Positions 23,101 to 32,466 of a stretch of 64,000 nucleotides of DNA are shown here, one piece after another. Each line of letters opens with the position of its first letter. The stretch's first letter is position 1. The stretch spans positions 59,467,369 to 59,531,368 of the forward strand of contig OX442314.1 in NCBI GenBank assembly GCA_949358305.1, in the 5' to 3' direction. A model generated the notes under the pieces. The model saw nothing but the letters and a program-made list of their open reading frames with translations. It had not been told where the DNA came from and did no database searches. Source of the DNA: Strigamia acuminata. Its lineage: Eukaryota > Arthropoda > Chilopoda > Geophilomorpha > Linotaeniidae. The position numbers and the translations under genes were made by a program.

Positions 23101-24157
23101 GGGATATCCGCAAGAACTGCATTCGTCCCACAATTGTTTGCCTTTGGCTCCGGAAATGATACGTTCTGGGGATGACACTTCTCCCAGATTAATCCCGCAT
23201 TTGCAAGGTCGTTGTAATTACATTCTGCATTACAGAGCTCTGCAATTGTACTTGTCCCTGGGCATGACGTTGATGAAAATAAAAAGAGTGCTGACATTTG
23301 AGCAAAAACCGTGGCTGGCCAAGTATATCGAATTGAATATTGAGAAACGGAAGTCAGCTACCAGTGATTTTGAGCAGGAATTGGCGAAATTAGCTAACAA
23401 TTCCGTATTTGGAAAAACTCTACAAGATGTGAGGAAATATAGACAATTTTATCTGGTAAACAATGCAAAAGACTTGAATACTCACGTCAACCACGTCGGT
23501 TTCAAAGGAAAAAAAAATTTAAACGAAAAACTGGTGTTGGTTGAACGCCGAAAGCTGGAATTGACGTTAGACAAACCTATTTACAGCGGTTTAACTATCC
23601 TGGACTTGTCTAAATGCTTGCTATATGACTTTCATTACAACGTCATGAAAAAAAAATTCTCAGACAAGCTGAGATTGCTGATGACAGATACGGATAGTTT
23701 GATGTACGAAATAGAAGCTCCGTCGGTCTACTCGTTCTTCAGAGAAGAAATACCACAAGTGATGGATCTGTCTAATTACAACCCACCTGATGGTAGGAAC
23801 AGGCGCGTCATAGGATGTTTCAAAGACGAGACCGCCGGCGAGCCGATAGAAGAGTTTGTAGGGCTAAGAGCCAAATGCTACGCATATAACGTGAATGGGA
23901 AAACGAGCATGCGATGTAAAGGTATAAAGAAGGCCGTCGTGGAGCAAGAGCTGGACTTGGAGGCGTACAAGAAGATATTGTTCGGAGAACGGGAGGCCCA
24001 CAGATTGAAATTTGAAACGATCAAATCAAAACTGCACGTTCTCACAACGGTCAAGGTGGACAAATTGGCATTGTCGGCAAAAGACAAGAAACGAGTGATA
24101 TTAGATGATTGTATTCATACTTTGGCTTATGGATACGTAAGCTTGGCGGAGGATTAA
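20138..24157 (+). pseudogene. polB: Polinton protein-primed family B DNA polymerase, one in-frame stop
   Basis: One continuous frame of about 1340 codons is interrupted only by TAG at codon 938 (22949-22951). That stop lies directly before motif A (DANSMYSWAM). The ATG at 20138 is the first in frame. The N-terminal third contains two copies of a module ending in a zinc-finger-like element (about residues 217-345 and 373-510). Exonuclease motifs are YADFEAF (D541), IIFHNGKKYDFHLI and YLKTDTLLLAD. A DHNHFTGKFRGAAHANCN zinc region lies near 640-685. Polymerase motif B is KLANNSVFG (~1085) and motif C is DTDS (1184-1187). The protein would replicate the element by protein priming. The stop should abolish full-length product unless read through. 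It ends 16 bp before the convergent fibre-like gene. Confidence 0.93.
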
Positions 24158-24173
24158 TATGACGATGATTAGT

Positions 24174-25814
24174 TTAATCGTCCCATTTACTACGATCGAA
24201 TCTGCAATACACGAGGGCGAAAACTTGTATTTCCGGACTCCAATCGGTGACAGTAGATATTCTAATGTGATCGTTATCATCAAAATCTACTTTTTTCTCT
24301 ACATTGTACGTTCTAAAACATACCGGCATTTTACGTGGTGTTTTTGTAACATCTGTACGTGGAATATGGAACGTTCGACCATTCCCGTTAATAGACAAGA
24401 TAAACTCAAACTCGTTAGGTATTACTGTATATTCTGCTGTAGTAGCATACATGTATAAACTGATTCGCGTTATATGCCCGTAATGAGGAGTATAAAACTG
24501 TCCATTATGTGCAAATAATTTCCATTCTTCGGACACCTTCAAAAACCAATCGGTCCGTTGCGAATGTACGAACCCTAGCACTAAATCGGCCTGTTCTTCT
24601 ACTTCGGGAATATTTAGATTTGATATTTTGTCTTCTAATTCCGTCAATTTCTTATTAACTTCTATTTTGTTCGCTTCGATGTTAGAATTTAACGTGGCTT
24701 CTACCGTATCGACAGTCCCGGCCAAAGCAGCGGGAGCAAAACTTGATTCGTCAATGTTCGGAATTGCGCTAATTTTTGATATTTCTTCTTGAACGGATGT
24801 CAAAATGGACAACATGTTTTCCTGCAACGTTATTATTTGTTCGTTGGCTAATTTGATTTTATCGGTAACCTCGTTGACGCTCGTTTGCATTTTATCGGAC
24901 TTTACGGAATTTTCGTCTACGTACTCGTTTAATTTAAGTTTAGTCTCGTCCAGATCTTTTTGAATGGCAGTACTGACTGTGTCTAGCTCCGCTTTCGCCG
25001 CTTCAATTTTGGTTTTTAAGTCTTCCGTACTTTCGCTACTAACACCAAATTTTGCGGGTAAAGCTTTGATTTTGGTTTGCAAGGCTTTAACCTCATTTTC
25101 CACACTTTTTTCTAACTTTTTTATATCATCCTGTGCTTGTTTTATCTTGTCATTTGATGCCTCGATGTTGGTTCTGATTTTGTCCACGTCTAAGTTCTGG
25201 ATTTTGGTTTCTACTTCATCCAATGCTTCGTTTATTTTTGTATCATAATCGGTTTTATTCTGGATTAAGCTATTAGTCAACGTCTCCAACCCAGTCTTTA
25301 AATCTTCGATCGCAGATTCCAACTCGGATTTAACGTCATTTATCAAGTCTTTGATTTTGATTTCTAATGCGCTTATTTGTTTTTCGTCAACTTCTACACC
25401 ACCGGAAGCAGTCGCATTATCTACTAATATCTTAATGTTCGCTTCTAATTCTTTAATTTTCTTAATCAAATCTTGTTCCAACGTTCCATATTTTATAGTA
25501 GCATAGGCAATATCATTTTTGAGTTTATCAATATCCTCCGTATCAATTCCTTCGCCTTGCCCCGTTAGCTTAGTAGCTTGATCTTGTACGGTACGTTTTA
25601 ATGCGTTCAAATCGTTAATTATAGAATCGCAAGCAGCTTTCAGGGCATTTTTAGTCTTTGTGATCTCGTCAAAAATTTTTTTTTCTAGATCGGATAATGC
25701 ATCGTAACCAACGTGATCTGCGAGAACCTCATCTACTTCTCGACGTTGACGTTTGCCCAATTTATGCACTGCGTTAAGACGATAATCGTCTCCTAGTTTA
25801 TTTACGCTTACCAT
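24174..25814 (-). CDS. Putative coiled-coil fibre/spike-like virion protein
   Basis: This intact 546-codon frame starts with ATG at 25814. Residues ~40-390 are almost entirely heptad-like (I/L-rich with K, E, D, N and very few prolines), predicting a long, probably trimeric coiled coil. Residues ~395-546 form a distinct globular region rich in aromatic and beta-type sequence (QRTDWFLKVSEEW, YTPHYGHITRISLYMY, NGNGRTFHIP, QVFALVYCRF). Stalk plus head resembles the layout of viral fibres or tail spikes. It is first in the minus-strand virion block, 23 bp from the protease gene. Assignment as a receptor-binding fibre is inference from architecture; I do not recognise a named family. Confidence 0.7.
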   Translation of the reverse strand: MVSVNKLGDDYRLNAVHKLGKRQRREVDEVLADHVGYDALSDLEKKIFDEITKTKNALKAACDSIINDLNALKRTVQDQATKLTGQGEGIDTEDIDKLKNDIAYATIKYGTLEQDLIKKIKELEANIKILVDNATASGGVEVDEKQISALEIKIKDLINDVKSELESAIEDLKTGLETLTNSLIQNKTDYDTKINEALDEVETKIQNLDVDKIRTNIEASNDKIKQAQDDIKKLEKSVENEVKALQTKIKALPAKFGVSSESTEDLKTKIEAAKAELDTVSTAIQKDLDETKLKLNEYVDENSVKSDKMQTSVNEVTDKIKLANEQIITLQENMLSILTSVQEEISKISAIPNIDESSFAPAALAGTVDTVEATLNSNIEANKIEVNKKLTELEDKISNLNIPEVEEQADLVLGFVHSQRTDWFLKVSEEWKLFAHNGQFYTPHYGHITRISLYMYATTAEYTVIPNEFEFILSINGNGRTFHIPRTDVTKTPRKMPVCFRTYNVEKKVDFDDNDHIRISTVTDWSPEIQVFALVYCRFDRSKWDD

Positions 25815-25837
25815 TTTTTTAATAGAAGGGAAAAAAA

Positions 25838-26674
25838 CTATTTTTTAATTATTTTTTTTTCTTCTTTCCTCCATTTTTTTAAAACATATAAGCACAAATG
25901 GCCGCAAGTAATTTCGTCAAAATTTTGATACTGATTGTAATTGTATTTTATGTTGTCTCCCAGATAATCGTATAATTCTAACGGGGGTGGCAAGTCTCCA
26001 AAACTATCGAAGTACAGCTTCTTATTTCCAATTTTACTGTATGCCACCCAATGACTTCCGCTTTCGTGGTGCGTGTTCAAATTAATAATTCCACATTCTT
26101 TCGATCGTGGTTTGACGGGTAAAGTATCTCTCGAAAACACTCCTCTAAAAAATGAAATTTTCATTCGTCTGGCCAGTTCCTCCAACTGCAACGAATCTAG
26201 CGGTTTTATTTTTTTGTCACCAGTGAGTTGTAAGGTTTCAAGTAAAAACCTTTTCCAGACTTGCGTTTCCGCGATTTTTTTTTTTGCGAATTGCATTCCT
26301 TTACCTTCTGAAACTGCATTATGACGTTTTGTCTCATCGAGCATTCTCTTGTTGGTTTTTGCCTCATCGACAGCTTTGGCAATTCCTGCCGCACCGCCAG
26401 CGAGACCGCCTAAAGCCCCCAATAGTGGAAGTAATAAAGGGAAAAATCCGCCAGATTGTTTAATTTGATTCGAAGGTATACTCAAAGTCATGCCTTTCTT
26501 TTTAGAGCCGGCTTTTTTGATCTTGTTTATTTGTCTATCCGTAAGAGACAAGCCATGATTGCCGTTTAATTGTTCGTATTTCAATCTTAAATGCAAGGGT
26601 ATCTTTTTTTTGACAGACTTGGATATTTTTCGTTGTTGATTCGGAGATAGATTCACTTTATGTATCTTATACAT
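25838..26674 (-). CDS. pX-like basic/membrane segment fused to adenain-like cysteine protease
   Basis: This intact 278-codon frame has two parts. Residues 1-72 are lysine-rich with LSLTDRQINKIKKA and GMTLSIPSNQIK motifs, followed by a glycine/alanine/leucine hydrophobic stretch (75-101). This matches the pX-type virion peptide of Polintons and adintoviruses. From ~165 an adenain-like protease follows with GSHWVAY (H208), YFDSFG (D223) and TCGHLCLY (C257), the expected His-acidic-Cys order for virion maturation. Having both in one frame is notable; they could be joined naturally or by loss of a stop. It lies between the fibre-like and capsid genes on the same strand. Confidence 0.85.
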   Translation of the reverse strand: MYKIHKVNLSPNQQRKISKSVKKKIPLHLRLKYEQLNGNHGLSLTDRQINKIKKAGSKKKGMTLSIPSNQIKQSGGFFPLLLPLLGALGGLAGGAAGIAKAVDEAKTNKRMLDETKRHNAVSEGKGMQFAKKKIAETQVWKRFLLETLQLTGDKKIKPLDSLQLEELARRMKISFFRGVFSRDTLPVKPRSKECGIINLNTHHESGSHWVAYSKIGNKKLYFDSFGDLPPPLELYDYLGDNIKYNYNQYQNFDEITCGHLCLYVLKKWRKEEKKIIKK

Positions 26675-26689
26675 TTTTTATTTCTTTTT

Positions 26690-26751
26690 TTATATACGTA
26701 TATATTATTTTATATATATTTATTTATATATATTATATATTATATATATAT

Positions 26752-26786
<35 letters not shown>

Positions 26787-26836
26787 ATATATTATATATA
26801 TTTATATATATTTTATATACGTATATATTATTTTAA
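26690..26836. repeat. AT dinucleotide-rich tract between virion genes
   Basis: An almost pure A/T stretch, mostly (TA)n, is bounded on both sides by a direct copy of TATATACGTATATATTATTT. It separates the convergently positioned capsid stop from the protease start and may supply TATA-like promoter sequence for the minus-strand protease gene. Microsatellite expansion is equally likely. Confidence 0.8.
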
Positions 26837-26839
26837 AAT

Positions 26840-28159
26840 CTAATATAATACTTCGATTTTACCCTTGTCTAATTTCATAGTCATTAGTCTATCGCTTATT
26901 ATCAAAGCGTAGGCTTTAGTGTCGGCAGGAACGGTTTCCGCAAATTTCATTTTTATTTGCACGTCCATTATTCCGGTTTTCATTCTTTCGCTTTGTTTCG
27001 TGCAATCTATTACGATGAGCGGGTATATATTTCCGTACTCAAAAGTATTAAACGGTAAATCGTCGGCACCGTAATAGTCTTTTCTAAATTGAATGCAACT
27101 TTCTAAGAATTTACAGAAATTGGCTTTCTTAAAATCATTGTTACTGTCCAGATAAGGATATCGTTCCGAATTTAAGTAGGCATGAACTTCCGTTACATTG
27201 CAGTTATCAAATGTGGCTGGATTTTTTAATTGGTCGTCTCTTTTATTCGTTTGTAAAGCCACGATGATGTAACGTGGTTTTTCTGACGTGCTGGTTGTTA
27301 CCACTCTCCACGCGTGTTCCTTACTTTGTGGCACGTCTGTCATTTCGAACGACCAATGTCGGAAAGCTAATGGAACGTTCACCCCTCTATCTATGGCAGT
27401 GAGTAATCTATTCTTTTGGATATCGGACGGTAAGACGTGCGGCATCAACCAATATAACTGTTCGATGATAATTTTTCCAACGGGGGTGTTTACTTTTGGG
27501 GCGGGACCGGACTGTATCGCTTTAAAAATGGCATCGTTGTCGTGAGTTCGCATTAAGGTCAAAACTTGTTTGGCACCATATATGATTTTCGTATAGTCTT
27601 CAAAAAATCCCATTAAATGTGTTAACGGTACTAACAAAGAGAACGATCCTTTGGGTGTTGGCATTATGTTGTAAAATATTCTACGTTCTAGAAAAGCGGG
27701 ATTAAGAGTATCCGATGCTTCGCCCTTGTGATGATCTACTATCCATCCCATATTTCCGCTCGAATTTTGGAGCTGTTTGTACGTTAGTAAGCCCTTAATA
27801 GTGGTAGCATAACCCGGATAATTTATTTCGTCTATTAATTTATCACCTATGTGATATTTCATGTTGCTGAACAAAAATGGCATAAAGTTATTTCCTAACG
27901 TTATTATATGGTCTTGTTCATCAGCTTGAGCGATAAGGTCTGTACCATCCGCTTTCACTAATCTTCCTGTTATGCAGACGTAACTTTTATGAGGGTGAGT
28001 CCATACATCTTCGTTTTGAATGATTAATCGAATTTCGGAATTCACATTATTTAAATTAGTTCCTATAATAGGATAATATTCGTGGTAGTTGTAGGCATTA
28101 ACAGATTCATCGACGACGAATGGTTGTTCGACATCCAAATAATTCTCGGAGACTTGCAT
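26840..28159 (-). CDS. Polinton major capsid protein (double jelly-roll type)
   Basis: The frame is intact, 439 codons, ATG at 28159. Sequence hallmarks of the Polinton/adintovirus hexon-like capsid protein are present: an N-terminal IRLIIQNEDVWTHPHKSYV strand region (~42-62), NNFMPFLFSNMKYHIGDKLI (~90-110), IKGLLTYKQL (~121-130), FSLLVPLTHLMGFFEDY (~172-189) and FNTFEYGNIYPLIVIDC (~376-392). By analogy it would form the icosahedral shell. It sits in the middle of the virion block. Only 33 bp separate its start from the nested retrotransposon LTR, so its natural upstream promoter may be displaced. Confidence 0.9.
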   Translation of the reverse strand: MQVSENYLDVEQPFVVDESVNAYNYHEYYPIIGTNLNNVNSEIRLIIQNEDVWTHPHKSYVCITGRLVKADGTDLIAQADEQDHIITLGNNFMPFLFSNMKYHIGDKLIDEINYPGYATTIKGLLTYKQLQNSSGNMGWIVDHHKGEASDTLNPAFLERRIFYNIMPTPKGSFSLLVPLTHLMGFFEDYTKIIYGAKQVLTLMRTHDNDAIFKAIQSGPAPKVNTPVGKIIIEQLYWLMPHVLPSDIQKNRLLTAIDRGVNVPLAFRHWSFEMTDVPQSKEHAWRVVTTSTSEKPRYIIVALQTNKRDDQLKNPATFDNCNVTEVHAYLNSERYPYLDSNNDFKKANFCKFLESCIQFRKDYYGADDLPFNTFEYGNIYPLIVIDCTKQSERMKTGIMDVQIKMKFAETVPADTKAYALIISDRLMTMKLDKGKIEVLY

Positions 28160-28192
28160 CGTCGCTATTTTTTAATTACTTAATATATATAT

Positions 28193-28455
28193 TGTGGAGT
28201 TTTGGGGTTTCGACAGGCGACAACGGTCGCCAGAGGGCGGGCGGACATACGCGAATATGTCCGATAGACGTTTTGGGGGTAGACAGCCAATTGGGGGCTG
28301 TTCCTTGTGGTCAGCCAATCAGGGCTGACCAGTCTCATATTTAAATGTAATAATTTGTAATAAAGATCACTTTAAATTTAACAAGCTAGTGTGTGCGTCG
28401 CGGACCAGCGGGTCCGCCATTTTGTTTATTTGGAGTCAGCTTTAATAAGTTTACA
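28193..28455 (+). repeat. 5' LTR of nested Gypsy-type retrotransposon
   Basis: It starts TGTGGAGTTTTGGGG at 28193 and includes a TTAAATG...AATAAAGAT polyadenylation-type region near 28340-28370. The likely right boundary is ACA at 28453-28455. The following TCAGAAGTGGGAT is complementary to 13 nt near the 3' end of animal tRNA-Leu, although the CCA-proximal bases do not match. No second LTR copy exists in the window. Confidence 0.65.
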
Positions 28456-28644
28456 TCAGAAGTGGGATAGACGAATTCGATGCGACGATAAAGTAGACGA
28501 AAGTAGACGAAAGTAGAAGGCGATTGTTTTCGGCGGCAGAAGCGAAATTCGGGTAGCAAATAGCGCGTGGACGGTTCGGGAATCAAGAGACGATTCGCTG
28601 GGATAAACACGTGTTACGAGGGTTAGCCGAATTACGAAGAAGAA

Positions 28645-30430
28645 ATGGCCGAGATCAAAGCAGTCGTAGAGAAGATCGAGCGTGGAGAATTTCCAAGCGG
28701 AGTTGAGTGGGAGATGTTAAGAGTAAAAGATCTGAAACCACTATTAGCAGAGCGGAACATTGCATCGCCGAGGATAAAATGCAAAATGTTGACCGCATTA
28801 CGAGCAGCTGTAGCTACGGAACTAGGGATCGTAGACGAAGAAGACGACGAAGAAGAAGAAGAGAAAGACGAAGAGAAAGTAGAAGACAACGATCCGGAGA
28901 TAGAAGAAAACCCACCGGTACAAGCGATGACGAACGGCGGATTTAGTGCGGATCAAGTACAAGAGATGATGAAGCAAATGATGGCGACGATGCTAGCGAT
29001 GCAGACGAAACCAGAGGCGCCAAAAGAGCCGAAGGAAGTGAAAAACGCGCCGAAACTGCCACGATTTTCGGGAGACCAGAACGAGTTGCGGACAACGACG
29101 CAGTGGTTAGCGGACGTTCACGAATACGCGAAAGAATACAAGTGGACGAACGCAACCAAAGTAACGACGGCGGCGGCGGCGTTGGATGGTCCGGCGAAGG
29201 TATGGCACGAAAATTCCGGAACGACGATACGGAAATTTGACGCGTGGGAGGCCGAGTTGAAGAAGAATTTTCCGGATCAACGACTAACATACGACGAGAA
29301 AGAAAGGTTGATTCGGGCACCGCAGAAGAACGACGAGACGGCCGAAACCTATTTACGACGGAAATGGGCCACGTGCGAAAAGTTGGGAATGACGATCGGG
29401 GACGCACAGGAATATTTGTTAGACGGGCTAAAACTCAAGACCGCCACGGCGCCAATGTATTTTCTCCAGTACCAACATATCACCGAAATCGTCCGAACGA
29501 TGCGAAGCGTGGAAGCGCGGACCAAAGTCGCGATCGTCGAAACAAAAGTGAAGACATCTACAGCGAAGCCAACCGGGAACGCGATGATCAAGTGTTACAA
29601 ATGCGGCGAGAAGGGGCACCGAAAGGAGGACTGTCCAAACGAGTTGAAGTGTTTTAAATGTCACGAGTCAGGGCATTTATCGAACGCGTGCCCAAACGGG
29701 ACAAAATGTTTTAATTGTAGCGGATTTGGGCACATGGCGAACACGTGCCCAGAGCCAAAGAAAGAGCGGAAGCAGCCATCGAAGGACAAGTTGGACGTTA
29801 AGACGAAGAAGATTTACAAGATCGAAGCCGAGGAGATGCAGCCAGAATTCGAGACCATGATGTGGGTCGATGGAAAGAAATGCAGCGCGGGAATCGATAC
29901 GCAAAGCGCCGTGTGTCTAATTAGTAAGACGTTTGCGAAACGTACGAAAATCGAGGAGCCGGACTACGAATTCGTGATCGAGGGATTTAATCAAGACGCA
30001 AGTCGCTACCGCGGGCGAACGAGATGTGATGTAGAAAGCGCAAACGTGAAATTGGCGGATGTCGAGTTCTACGTGGTCGACGACGCCAGGATGCCGACGG
30101 AAGTCTGGATAGGGAAGCCATTCTTGAAACACCCAACGATCACGATGCAGTCCGATGGAGGATACGTAACGTTCAGACCGAGGGAAGGGATGCAAGACGA
30201 AGCAGGAATTACCAGAATCAAGCCGAAAATCACTGCAGCAAAGCCGCGAGCGCTTGTGATCGACGAGAACAAAGTGGTGCCAGCCCACTCGATAAGTTTG
30301 GTGACGGTACGAGCGAAGAATCAATCAGACGGGTTGTTTTACGTAGAAAACGAACGCGCGGTGACGGATCGATTAGAAGTACCGGAAGGCTTGATCGAAG
30401 TAAAGAACGAGCGGGCAATAATGCCAATAA
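28645..30430 (+). pseudogene. gag: Gypsy-type Gag-protease, 3' truncated
   Basis: From ATG 28645 the frame encodes an acidic N-terminal region (residues ~60-95 nearly all D/E), a Gag core (~130-290) and three CCHC knuckles at 317-330, 336-349 and 355-368 (for example CYKCGEKGHRKEDC). A retropepsin-like domain follows, with the active-site stretch IDTQSAVCLIS (D418). The usual Asp-Thr/Ser-Gly triad is altered here. The frame continues to 30480, but from about 30430 it translates the antisense of the Polinton DUF8207-like gene, so reverse transcriptase, integrase and the 3' LTR are missing. This is a 5' fragment nested inside the Polinton between two minus-strand genes. Confidence 0.82.
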
Positions 30431-30439
30431 TTCTGATAT

Positions 30440-31164
30440 GGATCCAATGCTGGAATTTTGTTCAAGAGGAAATCCTTTAATTCTTTATCGAATCTATATG
30501 TTTTATTTCTTACAGAAATATGATCCGGGATTAATGTAACTTCTTCGACTCCTATTTTAAATTTTAAGTCTTTAGTATCAAATCTGATTCCAAACACACG
30601 GTCTATATTACCCGCATTTGCAGAATAATAACTTATAAAAGATTGCAGATACGTGTCTTCCGGATTTGTTTCTTTCTTTTTCCATTCGAGACTTCTACGT
30701 ACTTCCGTGCGATATTTATCAGAAACATCATCAGCATCAGCATCGTCACCAAGATTTGCTTCTTCTTCTTCCACACTTCGAAGTGATGTATTGTTCTCTT
30801 CATTGTGATCAACTAAACTTTGAGGAGTTCCACGATGACTAGAGGACAAGCTTTGGCGTAAGAACTGTCTTTTAATGGATGCATTTTCCCAATTTCTGAC
30901 GGGTGTCTCTATATCCATTTTTGACATTGTCTTCTCAGGCTCGCTTTTAACGGTAGTGGAAGGTGATGGTTTGAAAGACATGGGTTGGGGTGGAGATACT
31001 TGCTGCTGCTGCGGCAGGCTATGCAATGCGGCAGTTACCGGTTTGAAGAATGCACCGAGCGCTTCATCTTCGGATCCTCTGTTTAACTTATCTTGCAGAA
31101 ACTTTTTTTTCAAGCTCTGTTTTAATTTCTCGTAATTTCCACGCTGTTGTTTATTCATGTTCAT
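30440..31164 (-). pseudogene. DUF8207-like Polinton protein, C-terminus lost
   Basis: From ATG 31164 the product starts with a lysine-rich helix. A low-complexity Q/P/S and acidic middle follows (~55-170). The conserved C-terminal part, about 175-245 (YYSANAGNIDRVFGIRFD, FKIGVEEVTLIPDHISVRNKTY), resembles the DUF8207-type domain of invertebrate Polintons. The frame itself runs to 30373, but the last ~20 residues come from the nested retrotransposon, so the natural C-terminus was removed. The start codon overlaps the end of the ATPase gene by 14 bp. Its role in the element is unknown; a minor virion component is plausible. Confidence 0.65.
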
Positions 31165-31828
31165 TTTTTAAAAATGGGGAAAATTTATTTTTATATCTCC
31201 CGCTCGACATAGACTTGGTCTTGTCAATCGTGAGAAAGCCGAACGTATCATCATCCCAACACGACTTGCATACGTCTCTGAATCGAACGTACGTCATGTC
31301 CGTTCCAACATGGTTGTCAAAAACGTGTTTCATGTTTCTTTCATCTTGTCTGAACATGATTATTAAATTGGCATTGTCTCTTATCACCTGTTTTGGGATC
31401 CGGCTATAAGTCTGGCACAAGTAAAAGCAATCCACGTTACTATGACGGCCCTGGGCAAAATATTTCTCAATATTATGTTGTTTGTCGGTCATCACATCGT
31501 CAAACACAAAAATAGACTTGTTCACATTTTTATCAAAAAGTTGTTCGGGAGACGGTACATCTTCGTTGCTCGGGAAGAAATGAGCTACCTGTTCACCCAA
31601 TTCCGATTCTAGATCCTCGAACAACTCTCTTAACCGTTCGTATTTTGGTTGAAATAAAGTTTTAGAAAACACCATCAGCTTGTCGAACCGTAGCCAATGC
31701 AGGAAGTTTAGCAACAGATTCGTTTTCCCACATTCGGCCGGGCCACACATGATGCATCTTATGTTTTTCGGCAAAATCGACTTATCACATTTGTCCAAAC
31801 GCCCCGTGTCAAAATTTATGACATTCAT
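31151..31828 (-). CDS. A32/FtsK-HerA-type genome packaging ATPase
   Basis: The frame is intact, 225 codons, ATG at 31828. Walker A is GPAECGKT (residues 29-36) and Walker B SIFVFDD (105-111). A YLCQTYSRIPKQVIRDNANLIIMFRQ stretch (~136-161) contains the sensor-type glutamine typical of this family, and the size is right for the Polinton enzyme. It would pump element DNA into capsids. It begins the minus-strand block and is transcribed divergently from the zinc-ribbon/PLA2-like gene whose ATG is 36 bp away, so the short intervening segment probably holds both promoters. Confidence 0.92.
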   Translation of the reverse strand: MNVINFDTGRLDKCDKSILPKNIRCIMCGPAECGKTNLLLNFLHWLRFDKLMVFSKTLFQPKYERLRELFEDLESELGEQVAHFFPSNEDVPSPEQLFDKNVNKSIFVFDDVMTDKQHNIEKYFAQGRHSNVDCFYLCQTYSRIPKQVIRDNANLIIMFRQDERNMKHVFDNHVGTDMTYVRFRDVCKSCWDDDTFGFLTIDKTKSMSSGRYKNKFSPFLKNEHE

Positions 31829-31863
31829 TTTTTATATTCCCGTAATAAAAAAAGAAGACAAAC

Positions 31864-32378
31864 ATGTTTTGTGTCAAATGCCGAAAGGCTACTCCTACCG
31901 GCACGTTGGAAACGGGAGTCACTAAGAACAACAGAGCCTATAAAAGAGGCAAATGCTCTGCATGTGGGATTTTAAAATATCAGTTCATTAAAAAAAAAAA
32001 TCTCCAGCAACCGGCAAAGGACTTTTCAATAAACTAATCAATAAATTACCGGTAGAAATGCATATCCCTGGGTACAATTATTGCGGCCCAGGCACAAAAT
32101 TAGATAAGCGTTTAGCTAGAGGTGATAAAGGCATCAACCCATTGGATGAAGCGTGCAAGCTGCACGACATTGCTTACATAAATGAGAACTTAGAAGCCAG
32201 ACACGAAGCAGACAGAAAGTTGGTCGAAGCGTGTGTTTTAATCATCTCCGATCCAACAGTCAGTTTAAGCACAAAATTAGCCGCCAAAGCAATCAAAGCA
32301 ACGTTCAATACCAAACTTAAACTGGGAATGGAACTAAAAAAAAAAAAAAATGCCCGACATAGAACAACTGGTATCTGA
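31864..32378 (+). pseudogene. Zinc-ribbon plus parvovirus-type phospholipase A2-like protein, frame broken at a poly-A run
   Basis: The 5' part (ATG 31864) encodes two CxxC pairs (CVKC and CSAC), as in the N-terminal zinc ribbon of this Polinton protein family. After an 11-A run (31990-32000) that frame stops at 32032-32034. The conserved remainder lies in another frame from about 32001, with its first ATG at 32058. It holds the calcium-loop motif YNYCGPGT and the catalytic LDEACKLHDIAY. PLA2-like domains of this type help non-enveloped particles cross membranes. The homopolymer may mark a mutation, an assembly error or slippage. Its end overlaps the integrase remnant by 29 bp. Confidence 0.85.
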
Positions 32379-32466
32379 ATTACATAAGCCGGCACGTAGG
32401 CATTACGTCAGACGTCCGGTCGTATCTTTTGCAATCAACGACTTATGGCAGATCGATGTTTTATGA
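32350..32466 (+). pseudogene. Polinton integrase, N-terminal remnant only
   Basis: A 38-codon frame starts with ATG directly after a run of ten A and ends with TGA at 32464-32466. It reads LVSELHKPARRHYVRRPVV and then INDLWQIDV, matching the junction into the retroviral-type DDE core of Polinton integrases (HKPxRR...DDxWQxDLV), where the final D is the first catalytic aspartate. The rest of the core and the chromodomain are absent; downstream sequence is AT-rich and non-coding. This copy therefore cannot supply its own integrase. Confidence 0.75.
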
